DNA from: GCA-002780795 sp964545385
GTDB taxonomy: Bacteria; Patescibacteriota; Microgenomatia; UBA1406; GWC2-37-13
Reading direction: 5' to 3'
DNA length: 48,349 nucleotides
Assembly (NCBI GenBank): GCA_964545385.1
Contig: CAZJFG010000004.1
Span: forward strand, 1-48,349
Part shown: piece by piece, positions 41,456-48,349 of the stretch
How the letters are laid out: each line of letters starts with the position of its first letter
Numbering within the stretch: position 1 is the first letter of the stretch
Made by a program: the position numbers and the translations under genes
Notes under the pieces: model-generated
Seen by the model: only the letters and a program-made list of their open reading frames with translations
Database searches by the model: none
Told to the model about the DNA's origin: nothing

Positions 41456-41719
41456 ATGGGTTTTGGCAATCATCTAAGCCATAATATAGTTTTTTTAGTT
41501 GAATTTATCAATTTTCCTGACAAATCTGTTATCCACTTTTCTTCATTATTAAATAATAATTGGGTAAAGATGAAAAAATATTCCTCATCTTGCGGTTGTA
41601 GTTATCTTCATGTTTTAAAAAACAATACTCTGTATAGCTACCCAATTGTTGAAAAAAGACCAATATTAAAAATTAATTTAAGCAAAATTCTTTCTCCTTT
41701 TGTTTATTTTTGGCAGTGA
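41456..41719 (+). CDS. ORF of 87 codons ending in the repeated ILSPFVYFWQ module
   Basis: The ORF begins MGFGNHLSHNIVFLVEF and ends KKYSSSCGCSYLHVLKN, then LYSYPIVEKRPILKIN, then ILSPFVYFWQ and TGA. The last 39 residues match the 59-residue ORF at 35494. No promoter box is visible before the ATG, and the preceding gene is a pseudogene, so this is probably the tail of a broken larger gene. No family recognised; the Cys pair and Trp-rich end are the only notable features. Confidence 0.4.
   Translation: MGFGNHLSHNIVFLVEFINFPDKSVIHFSSLLNNNWVKMKKYSSSCGCSYLHVLKNNTLYSYPIVEKRPILKINLSKILSPFVYFWQ
41690..41718 (+). repeat. 29-bp direct repeat, copy 2
   Basis: Identical to 35614-35642. In this copy the module ends with TGA directly after the FWQ codons, while copy 1 continues with WITRLSTKYS. 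Confidence 0.85.
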
Positions 41720-41822
41720 GTCGCTAAATCTTCAATGAGATTTTTTTGGAAAAAATAATTAAGTTTTTACTAAGAATAACTTCTCTTGATTCTTGCTTAA
41801 AACTATTTTACTATGATAATAA

Positions 41823-42959
41823 ATGAAAAGATTTTTTTTTGGTTTTATTATTTTCATTTTCTTAACTGCTTTTACCACAAAGGTTTCTGCCGGTTGGATA
41901 ACTGATTTTGTCCCACCAACAACTACAATTACAGCCAAATGCGGTTCTTCCGGAAGCTTTACAAGCTCTCCTCTGGAATGTAGTGAGACTGTCACTGTTC
42001 GCATCACCTGCAGTGATACGGGAAGCGGTTGTTATCAAGCATATTACACAAACGACGGTGGAAGCGGTACTTGTACAATTCCAAATTCAGCATCAGCTAC
42101 ATATTCTACATCATATGTAGAATTTTCTCTTACTCCAGATAGTGGAAATACTTTGATCTGCGCAGGATCATCAGACCATGCCGGGAATATTGCAGAATCA
42201 AGTGCCAAATTTACAATAACAGTAGCAGGCCCGTGGTATAAATTAAAGAATGCTTCTTTATATAAAAAAGGCGGTATAGATCTTACGATTCCATCATTAA
42301 TATCGGCTTTTGATGGTACTGGTGATGATACCACAGACAGATATTTAATTATCAATAATACTAATAATACGGCGGGCGTCGTTTCTTCCAATAATACTAT
42401 CTCTTACACCTCAAGCTCTCCTTTTACATCAAGCGCCAGGGCCTGGCAAAATGCTTCTTATCCTTTTTCTTCCCAGTCTTTAATTTCAAATTTCTATGAA
42501 TATGTTCAGGCAAGAAAAGAATATAAAACAATTACTTCACTGGATGATCTCGTCCAAGATAAAATAAACGTTATTAACTTAAGCAATTTAAATCTCACCA
42601 ACTCTAGCCTCTCAAAATCTCCCGTTGTTCTGGTTGTTCGTAACGGTAGCAGCTATGGCAACATTACCGTTACTGAAAATCTCACAAAAGCAAATATAGC
42701 GATTATTGCCAACACAATCACCTTCAACAATAGCGTTAATTCCGTTGAGGGAATTTTCATTGGGAAAAACATCATCGTCGAAACAACTACCGGTCTTAAA
42801 GTCAAAGGCAACCTTATCTCTGAAAATAAAATAACAATACCTACCCGTACCGATACGCCAACTAAACCTTCGATTTTTGTGATTTTCGATCCTACACAAT
42901 ATATAAATTTGTTACCACTTCTCTCAAACTCAAAATATGACTATCAACAAATTCAGTAA
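41823..42959 (+). CDS. Secreted beta-rich surface protein
   Basis: A 378-residue protein. A signal peptide (MKRFFFGFIIFIFLTAF, cleavage after KVSA) is followed by an Ig/bacterial adhesin-like domain with paired Cys (TITAKCGSSG, LECSETVTVRITCSDTGSGC). The second half forms short strands ending with NITVTENLTKANIAIIANT and VEGIFIGKNIIVETTTGLKV, resembling a right-handed beta-helix or the DUF/PilX-associated tip proteins. There is no C-terminal anchor. TATGAT lies five bases before the ATG. The last 23 bases overlap the pilin-like gene, so the two are co-expressed; this one may be the pilus-associated surface component. Confidence 0.72.
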   Translation: MKRFFFGFIIFIFLTAFTTKVSAGWITDFVPPTTTITAKCGSSGSFTSSPLECSETVTVRITCSDTGSGCYQAYYTNDGGSGTCTIPNSASATYSTSYVEFSLTPDSGNTLICAGSSDHAGNIAESSAKFTITVAGPWYKLKNASLYKKGGIDLTIPSLISAFDGTGDDTTDRYLIINNTNNTAGVVSSNNTISYTSSSPFTSSARAWQNASYPFSSQSLISNFYEYVQARKEYKTITSLDDLVQDKINVINLSNLNLTNSSLSKSPVVLVVRNGSSYGNITVTENLTKANIAIIANTITFNNSVNSVEGIFIGKNIIVETTTGLKVKGNLISENKITIPTRTDTPTKPSIFVIFDPTQYINLLPLLSNSKYDYQQIQ

Positions 42960-43758
42960 AACCAACCATGAAAAGGGTCAGGCATTGCTTATGACCATGA
43001 TGCTTGTAGCAACGGTTTTAACTGTTTTTTTATCTATATCTTTTAAATCAACCACCGAAACTCAGATCACCAAACTTGAAGAAGAGTCACAAAAAGCACT
43101 TGCTGCAGCTGAAGCTGGAATTGAAGCAGCTTTAAAATCAGACTCTGGCGTTACAATAGGCGGCGATCTATCAAGCGACCTTTCAAATTATTCAGGCTCT
43201 GCTATCTGTTCGGAAGATTATGATAAAAATTATTTTGTCAGCCCGCTTATCCAAAAAGATGAAGAGTATACTTTCTATCTTGCAGATTATCCGGGCCTTA
43301 CAAATACCTATTCAGGAACCATTAACCTTTATTACGGTACTCAATCAAGCTGTAATGATATAAGCCTTGAGGTTTCTCTTATTTATGACGCAGGCGGTGA
43401 TGGGAAATACGATGTTACCCGCTGGATTGCCGACTCTTCAAATATGTTCGGGACGAATAATGGAGAAATATACAATTCAACCTTAATAAGTCCAGAAATT
43501 TTTAACGGAGTAAGTTTTAAATGTAATACGTCAAGTATAAATATTATTCCCGCCAACTATCCTAATCCCAAGTTATTGATTGTCCGCGCCTTTGGTAAAG
43601 CAACTCAAATTGCCTTCAAGGGACAGTCATCACTTCCCCCCCAGGGAAAAATCTGTGAAGCAAATGCCAACGCAACTAACTCAACCGTCACCAAAAAAGT
43701 TACCCTTTTTCAGTCTTACCCTCAACTACCTGCGGATTTTTTTGTGACAAGCTTTTAA
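42937..43758 (+). CDS. PilX-like minor pilin-type protein
   Basis: A 273-residue protein. A short basic leader (MTINKFSKTNHEKG) is followed by a hydrophobic helix (QALLMTMMLVATVLTVFLSI) and amphipathic extension (EEESQKALAAAEAGIEAALK), the layout of PilX/type IV minor pilins. Glu at position +5 after the Gly is not obvious, so prepilin cleavage is uncertain. The C-terminal domain is beta-rich with several Cys (SAICSEDYD, SSCNDIS, FKCNTSS). It probably takes part in a pilus or surface-display structure with the protein encoded upstream (23-base overlap). Followed by a hairpin at 43770-43837. Confidence 0.75.
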   Translation: MTINKFSKTNHEKGQALLMTMMLVATVLTVFLSISFKSTTETQITKLEEESQKALAAAEAGIEAALKSDSGVTIGGDLSSDLSNYSGSAICSEDYDKNYFVSPLIQKDEEYTFYLADYPGLTNTYSGTINLYYGTQSSCNDISLEVSLIYDAGGDGKYDVTRWIADSSNMFGTNNGEIYNSTLISPEIFNGVSFKCNTSSINIIPANYPNPKLLIVRAFGKATQIAFKGQSSLPPQGKICEANANATNSTVTKKVTLFQSYPQLPADFFVTSF

Positions 43759-43769
43759 AATAAAAATAT

Positions 43770-43837
43770 TAAGAAACTTTTTGATATTAAAAATACGATA
43801 TTTTAGTATTTTAATGCCTTGGTTTCATAGTTTCTTA
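43770..43837. terminator. Nested inverted repeats between convergent genes
   Basis: Outer arms TAAGAAACT (43770-43778) and AGTTTCTTA (43829-43837) enclose inner arms ATTAAAAATAC (43786-43796) and GTATTTTAAT (43806-43815). This fills the 76-base space between the pilin-like and TraG-like stop codons and would serve as a bidirectional terminator or mRNA end. Confidence 0.55.
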
Positions 43838-46189
43838 CAATCTCGATCTTTGGTTGATTTCCGCCTCAACAAGTTCTTTTGGCCGACCATATTTAAGTCT
43901 TGAAAGTTGGATAAGCGCTTTGGCAATTTTTTCATTGGCCTCAGATTTTATTTTTTCCATATCTTTTGTAAGATCAACGGAAAAAGGAGCGACCGGATCG
44001 TTGTTGACAATAGTTTTCATATATGCGTGAAATCTTTCTATATTGATTAAATCCGATTCATTAAAAACCGGCTGGAACTCCCGCTGGATATATGAAGCAT
44101 CGGTCACGCCAAGCCTAAAAGCCATGAGAGTTCCTACATTCCCAAAAACGGCATTTTTTACCTCCTCCTCCATCTGACCGATAAACTGATTGGCAACAGT
44201 AAGCCCCAAATGATACTTTCTGGCTTCGGATAAAATAACGGCAAAATCCGGAGTGGCAAAGTTTTGGAACTCATCAACATATAAATAGAAATCCCGCCGT
44301 TTATCTTCCGGAATCTCCTGACGACTCATAGCGGCAACCAGTATTTTCGGAATAAGAACAAGACCCAAAAAACTTGAGTTCTCCTCGCCAAGTTTTCCTT
44401 TAGAAAGATTAATCAATAAAATTTTTCCCTCATCCATTACATTACGAAAATCAAAACAAGATTTTGACTGACCGATAATATTTCTCATAGTTTTGTTTGT
44501 CACAAACCGGCCAAATTTGGAAACAATGTAATCCAAAACTTCTGACTTGTGAAAGTCCGAGGTTTGGGCAATCTGGTCGGTCCAGTAGCGACGAACTATC
44601 GGATCTGAAACTTTAGGTAATAATTCCTGAACGTATTTTGGGTCGGTCAACACCCGGACTATCTCAACAAATGTCGAACCGGGCTCAGACATGACCGTAA
44701 GCATAGCATTCCGTACCGAATGTTCAAATCGTGGACCGATAATTCCTGTTCTTTGCGGGTCATAAAGCTTATACATTAAGTTGATAATCGAGGTTGAAAT
44801 AAAATGCTTTTGCTCTTCGGTCTGAGCCTCAAGAAGGTTTAGACCCATCGGTCGCTCGGTGTCCGAAGGATCAAAAATAATTACATCTTCTGCCCGCTCG
44901 GGTGGAATATAACGTAAAGTATCGTCAACCAAATCACCGTGCGGATCGATTACACAGACTCCGTACCCTGCTTTTATATCCTGTTTTATCATCTCTTTCA
45001 AAAGCTCTGATTTACCCACGCCGGTTTTCCCAATAATATAAGTGTGACGCATCCTGTCTTTTGGCGAAACGAAAACCGGCCTTTTCACTCCACGGTAATA
45101 GCCTGTCCCAATATATGTACCGCCTGTTGTTGGGACATCGGCCGGAACCGGACCTGTTTTGGCCTTTAACCAGTGAATTTGCGGGGTTTCAATTGTTTTG
45201 TTAGGAAAGTGAAATAAAGTTGCCAGTTCATCGGCCGAAAGAACGGAAACCGATTTCCAAAAAGGGAGTTCAAAAACCGGAAAAAATTTATAGATAAAAT
45301 TGATCATAAAACCGCCTTTAAAAAAAGTTTTTGGTTTTTTAAAGCTGTTTAGGTCTGAGTTGAACTGGGAAAACGAAGTTAAAATATTTTTGAGATGCAT
45401 ATTGGCCATTTCTTTAGACTGGGAGCAGACTACAAAACGAATAGTCGTTTCAAAACCAGACCGGCTACATTTTTCATCGATTTTCTCAAGAATTTTTGGC
45501 TCGGTTTTAAATGTTGCTTTTTCCGGATTAGCCTCGTTTTTTTTGGTCGCCGAAACATAAGATTTTCCGGCTTTCTTCCATTTGGATGGTGCCGGCCGAA
45601 CAAGAATTTGAATAATCGCCCCTTCTTCGTCTCCCATTTTGGAAAGGGCAGCGGTAATGGCGGCCAACGGATCGGTCGACAAATCTTTATAGGTTTTTAT
45701 CGGCATATATGCTGCTTCTTTTGTCACCAGATTCCCAAAAGCAACGTTGCCTTTTTCCGTAAAAATATTTGGTTCGTCCACTCGATTGATGTCGGCAGTC
45801 GGGTAATAGCCATAAACTGTTTTTTCCACAAGATCAATGATCCGCGAAGGAGCCGAAATATAAAAGCGGATTTCGGATTTTTTAGCTACTATCTCCCAAC
45901 AAATTACATCGTCAAGATTAAAATATGAAAAAAAGCCGGATTTTTTTAATGATGAAAAGGAGTCAAACATCTGTTCGGCCGCATCAATCTTTATTTCATT
46001 TTCTTTTGAAACTCTCACTTCCAAAGTCACCATTTCCAAAGAAATTTCTTCTCTTTTTTTCAGTCGAAAATAAATGATAATCAAATAAATCAAAATTAAG
46101 ATTAAAATACCAATGCTTAGGGCAGCAAGGAGGGCTAAGCCGAAAACTGTCAGTCTTTCTCCAACCGTCTGCAAATATATACTGTCCAT
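43835..46189 (-). CDS. TraG/VirD4-like or HerA-like secretion ATPase
   Basis: A 784-residue protein; I choose ATG 46189 (MDSIYLQ) because TATAAT lies six bases upstream; the ATG at 46237 is less likely. An N-terminal TM helix (about 15-40) is followed by a 300-residue domain, and the AAA+-like motor with Walker A IIGKTGVGKS (about 370-378 in this numbering), VCVIDPHGDL, Walker B FYLYVDEFQNFATPDF and RKYHLGLTVANQFIGQM. The motor matches TraG/VirD4 coupling proteins and related TraM-recognition ATPases. It would energise transfer through the VirB-like channel at the inner membrane. Divergent from the small TPR-like gene with overlapping -10 boxes. Confidence 0.85.
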   Translation of the reverse strand: MDSIYLQTVGERLTVFGLALLAALSIGILILILIYLIIIYFRLKKREEISLEMVTLEVRVSKENEIKIDAAEQMFDSFSSLKKSGFFSYFNLDDVICWEIVAKKSEIRFYISAPSRIIDLVEKTVYGYYPTADINRVDEPNIFTEKGNVAFGNLVTKEAAYMPIKTYKDLSTDPLAAITAALSKMGDEEGAIIQILVRPAPSKWKKAGKSYVSATKKNEANPEKATFKTEPKILEKIDEKCSRSGFETTIRFVVCSQSKEMANMHLKNILTSFSQFNSDLNSFKKPKTFFKGGFMINFIYKFFPVFELPFWKSVSVLSADELATLFHFPNKTIETPQIHWLKAKTGPVPADVPTTGGTYIGTGYYRGVKRPVFVSPKDRMRHTYIIGKTGVGKSELLKEMIKQDIKAGYGVCVIDPHGDLVDDTLRYIPPERAEDVIIFDPSDTERPMGLNLLEAQTEEQKHFISTSIINLMYKLYDPQRTGIIGPRFEHSVRNAMLTVMSEPGSTFVEIVRVLTDPKYVQELLPKVSDPIVRRYWTDQIAQTSDFHKSEVLDYIVSKFGRFVTNKTMRNIIGQSKSCFDFRNVMDEGKILLINLSKGKLGEENSSFLGLVLIPKILVAAMSRQEIPEDKRRDFYLYVDEFQNFATPDFAVILSEARKYHLGLTVANQFIGQMEEEVKNAVFGNVGTLMAFRLGVTDASYIQREFQPVFNESDLINIERFHAYMKTIVNNDPVAPFSVDLTKDMEKIKSEANEKIAKALIQLSRLKYGRPKELVEAEINQRSRL

Positions 46190-46195
46190 AAAAAA

Positions 46196-46205
46196 ATTAT
46201 ATAAT
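46196..46205. promoter_or_regulatory. Palindromic divergent -10 element
   Basis: ATTATATAAT is a perfect palindrome containing TATAAT on both strands: minus 46201-46196, six bases before ATG 46189 of the TraG-like gene; plus 46200-46205, 11 bases before ATG 46217 of the TPR-like gene. Confidence 0.55.
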
Positions 46206-46216
46206 AAATAAACCCT

Positions 46217-46669
46217 ATGGACAAAGTTAAAAACCAAAAGACAAAAGTCAAAGATACAGGTAAAAAGTTAGAAATTTTTATTTATGGCACTATTATCTTT
46301 TTTTTGGTTTTTTTTCTTTTTTTAAATATTTTTTCTTCTCAAAGAGTTTCTCCCCTCTATTATCAAATAACAAATAATAATCGCCGGGCGGTCGTGGAAT
46401 TTTTAAAAAAAATTAAAACTCTCCCCGAGTTTTCTTTTTATCTAACAACCAATATCGGTTGTTTTGACCGTTTTTTGGAAAATGAGGTTTTCGGTGAACA
46501 AAGAAAAAAAGAAGAGAAAATAACCGAACTTAAATCTATTTTGATAAAAAATCCCAAAAGCCGAGACGCATTATACAACCTATATCTTTTAAATAAAGAA
46601 TTAAATAAAAATCAGGAGGCGGAAAAATATTTAAAATTGGCAAAAGAAATTGACCCGGAGATTAAGTAA
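46217..46669 (+). CDS. Small membrane protein with TPR-like C-terminal part
   Basis: A 150-residue protein. The N-terminus (KVKNQKTKVKDTGKK) resembles the in-frame words elsewhere. A TM helix (IFIYGTIIFFLVFFLFLNIF, about 20-39) leads to helices with a TPR pattern at the end (LIKNPKSRDALYNLYLLNKE, AEKYLKLAKEIDPEIK). Function unknown; TPR-type anchors often hold partner proteins at the membrane. It is the divergent neighbour of the TraG-like ATPase and could be a small partner of the apparatus. Confidence 0.65.
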   Translation: MDKVKNQKTKVKDTGKKLEIFIYGTIIFFLVFFLFLNIFSSQRVSPLYYQITNNNRRAVVEFLKKIKTLPEFSFYLTTNIGCFDRFLENEVFGEQRKKEEKITELKSILIKNPKSRDALYNLYLLNKELNKNQEAEKYLKLAKEIDPEIK

Positions 46670-46745
46670 TCCAAAATCTTCATTTGCCTAATCCTTTATT
46701 GAAGAACTTATTGAAAACCGGAAATTGTAAATTGAAAATTTAATT

Positions 46746-46821
46746 TGGTGGACCCGACCGGATTTGAACCGGTGATCTCCTGACTGCCAGCCAGGCATTC
46801 TAGCCGCTGAACTACGGGCCC
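46746..46821 (-). tRNA. tRNA-Ala (GGC anticodon)
   Basis: Minus strand: acceptor GGGCCCG/CGGGTCC with the alanine identity pair G3-U70, D arm GTTC/GAAT, anticodon stem CCTGG/TCAGG with loop CTGGCAG (anticodon GGC), T arm ACCGG/CCGGT with TTCAAAT loop, discriminator A and encoded CCA. It lies between the VirB4 gene and the small TPR-like gene. Confidence 0.93.
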
Positions 46822-46870
46822 TCATCAAAAAATTTATTATTAGTTATTTGATATTATACATTATTGAAGA

Positions 46871-48349
46871 TTATTCGATTATAGCTTTCTCATCTTCTGA
46901 GGCAATCACCTTAAAACCCACATGATTGTGACCGGCGAAAAATAATCCTTCACCGATACCGGCCGAAAGTAAAAAGTGTTTTTCTCCACCTGTCAGATAA
47001 AAAGTCTCGGTGATTTTTTCAACCGCAGCTGTTGATTGTTTTAAAATAATCTGAAGACTCGAATTTGTAATTATTGCTCTTCCTTCATCGGTTGCCAGAA
47101 AATCCTCAACATCCTGAGTAATTGTTGTCAAACCAAGCGAATATTTTCTTGCTCTTTTGGCAAAACTATGCAAATAAGCCCCGGAGTCTTTTTGCTTTAT
47201 CAAATACCAAGCCTCATCGACCACCAAAACCCTTTTCCTTTTATCCTTGCGTACCCTGTTCCAGATATAATCCAAAACAATATACATGGCAACCGGCCGC
47301 AGGTTTTCTTCAAGGTCGCGGATTCCAAAAACGGTAAACGAATTTTTAATATTAAAGCTTGACTGGTGGTTAAAAATTCCGGCAGCCGAACCTTGAACAA
47401 ATTTCTCCAACCGGTCAGCCAATTCTTTACCTTCCGGCGTTTCCATTCCTCTAAATACCTTATAAAGATCTTCAAGAAGAGGCGGTTCGTTTTTAAAGGT
47501 GGCCGGGTCTTGGGTTATTCCTTTTTGTTGATAGGTAGCAACAAGAGCCCGATCCAAAAGCGCATCTTGGGCCGGGGTTAGATCTCCCATTATTACCCTC
47601 ATCAGGGAATGAAGGTCTAAAATTTTACTGGAAAGTTCATCCGGTTCAGGATCGGCCGTTGTGAGATCGAAAGGATTGATTTTATAAGCCGAAGAGATTG
47701 AAAACTCTACAAACTCACCCGAAACTGCATTTGTAAGTTTTTGATATTCGTTTTCAGGATCAATAATAATTACATCTACTCCCATCGTCAAAAGCCGAAG
47801 TGCCTCTAGCTTTATCATAAAACTTTTTCCACCGCCGGATTTTCCAAGAATAACCGAATTGGCATTTTCTAAAGTAAAACGGTCAAAAATAATAAGTCCG
47901 CCATCGTGTTCGTTGATTCCGTACAAAATTCCCTCATTCCTGGTCAGGGAAGCTGTGGCAAAAGGGAAGGTCATAGCAAGAGAAGTAGTATCCATGTTAC
48001 GCCAAACTTCAAGTTTGTCGTAAAACATTGGGAGGGTTGATTTAAACCCTTCTTCCATCTCTAAAGTCGCTTGGCGGGAGATAATTAAAAGCGAGGATAA
48101 AATAGAGTCGACTTCCTTGCTTTTATTATTTAACTCTTCAATGCTATCTGCCGGAATCGTAATATAAAGTCCAAACTGAAAAAATTTTTCCGCTCCCTTG
48201 GCAAGCTCCGATTGGAGAGTTAGCGCATCATCAAGCGCCACCTGCACAGTCGGATCAACCACCTTCCCTGCTTTCATGTCAGATTCTATTGTTGCTTCCA
48301 TCTCTGCAATTTTTCTTTTCAAATCATCAAGTACTGCTTTTGACTCGGT
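46871..48349 (-). CDS. virB4: VirB4-family ATPase, 5' end cut by window edge
   Basis: The frame is open to the right window edge (the internal TTG at 48322 is not the start); about 492 codons are visible. It contains the C-terminal motor domain of VirB4/TraC ATPases: Walker A VILGKSGGGKS, VDVIIIDPENEYQKL, AGIFNHQSSFN, Walker B RVLVVDEAWYLI, RARKYSLGLTTITQDVEDFL and QIILKQST. A coiled helix region (KRKIAEMEATIESD) precedes it. VirB4 energises pilus assembly or substrate transfer in type IV secretion-like systems. Together with the VirB2, VirB6 and TraG-like genes it supports one apparatus. tRNA-Ala follows 49 bases downstream. Confidence 0.93.
   Translation of the reverse strand, partial: TESKAVLDDLKRKIAEMEATIESDMKAGKVVDPTVQVALDDALTLQSELAKGAEKFFQFGLYITIPADSIEELNNKSKEVDSILSSLLIISRQATLEMEEGFKSTLPMFYDKLEVWRNMDTTSLAMTFPFATASLTRNEGILYGINEHDGGLIIFDRFTLENANSVILGKSGGGKSFMIKLEALRLLTMGVDVIIIDPENEYQKLTNAVSGEFVEFSISSAYKINPFDLTTADPEPDELSSKILDLHSLMRVIMGDLTPAQDALLDRALVATYQQKGITQDPATFKNEPPLLEDLYKVFRGMETPEGKELADRLEKFVQGSAAGIFNHQSSFNIKNSFTVFGIRDLEENLRPVAMYIVLDYIWNRVRKDKRKRVLVVDEAWYLIKQKDSGAYLHSFAKRARKYSLGLTTITQDVEDFLATDEGRAIITNSSLQIILKQSTAAVEKITETFYLTGGEKHFLLSAGIGEGLFFAGHNHVGFKVIASEDEKAIIE

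Noticed and set aside
45300..45928. Plus-strand ORFs inside the TraG-like region
   Set aside because: They are antisense shadows of a conserved ATPase gene.
1..48349. Recoding of TGA as glycine, as in some Patescibacteria
   Set aside because: TGA ends several well-recognised genes in the expected place (GT2 at 9639, the pilin at 9482, NUDIX at 18222), and no conserved gene has an in-frame TGA.

Overview
The window looks like a chromosomal scaffold segment from an uncultivated Patescibacteria (Candidate Phyla Radiation) bacterium, probably of the Microgenomates/OP11 group. This is inference from style, since no rRNA is present. The DNA is AT-rich, genes are packed with 4-base ATGA overlaps, and Shine-Dalgarno sequences are essentially absent. 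A TATAAT-like box often sits 5 to 10 bases before the start codon, which suggests widespread leaderless transcripts. A VirB-type secretion/pilus apparatus, ComM and DprA, and many signal-peptide surface proteins with C-terminal anchors are present. TGA is used as a stop. Two runs of N (9750-9759 and 40657-40756) are assembly gaps.

Layout. 1-8.7 kb is housekeeping: an MFS transporter (cut by the window edge), a CxDxR protein of unknown function, a GT4 glycosyltransferase, TatD, RpiB, a GH57-like protein, MurI and MurD as a divergent pair, and DprA. 8.8-17.6 kb holds two VirB2-like pilins, a GT2 enzyme behind tRNA-Met, a small LuxR-type HTH protein, ComM, two surface proteins (one cohesin-like) and a VirB6-like protein. 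17.7-23.5 kb holds a NUDIX/IPP-isomerase-like protein, an Rpe-like protein, Maf, a secreted glycoside hydrolase with a dockerin-like end, dCMP deaminase behind tRNA-Pro, and PBP2.

At 23.5 kb the style changes. A broken AbiEii-like gene and a diverged second copy of the PBP2 C-terminus mark the edge of a visibly more AT-rich accessory island (about 24.0-41.8 kb). Its first half is the most interesting part of the window: an HprK-like kinase, a 51-residue peptide with a Y-x-x-P-x-I leader-like motif and a C-terminal Ser, a NodU/CmcH carbamoyltransferase fused to TPRs, a SagB-type dehydrogenase, a YcaO protein, an S26B-peptidase/nucleotidyltransferase fusion, and a PqqD-like protein. Together these read as an undescribed peptide-modification (RiPP, azoline/azole-type) gene cluster. 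The second half has polysaccharide or glycan genes (priming sugar transferase, YdcF-like, O-antigen-ligase/SGNH), an HTH-TPR regulator, surface proteins, pseudogenes and a diverged direct repeat around the 100-N gap.

41.8-48.3 kb returns to the conserved style: a surface protein, a PilX-like pilin, a TraG/VirD4-like ATPase, a small TPR-like membrane protein, tRNA-Ala and a VirB4 ATPase (cut by the window edge). The VirB2, VirB6, VirD4-like and VirB4 genes probably build one envelope machine used for DNA uptake, secretion or attachment. A recurrent short DNA 'word' (AAAACTCAAA and relatives) is inserted in frame in several genes, encoding SKLKTQ-like peptides.
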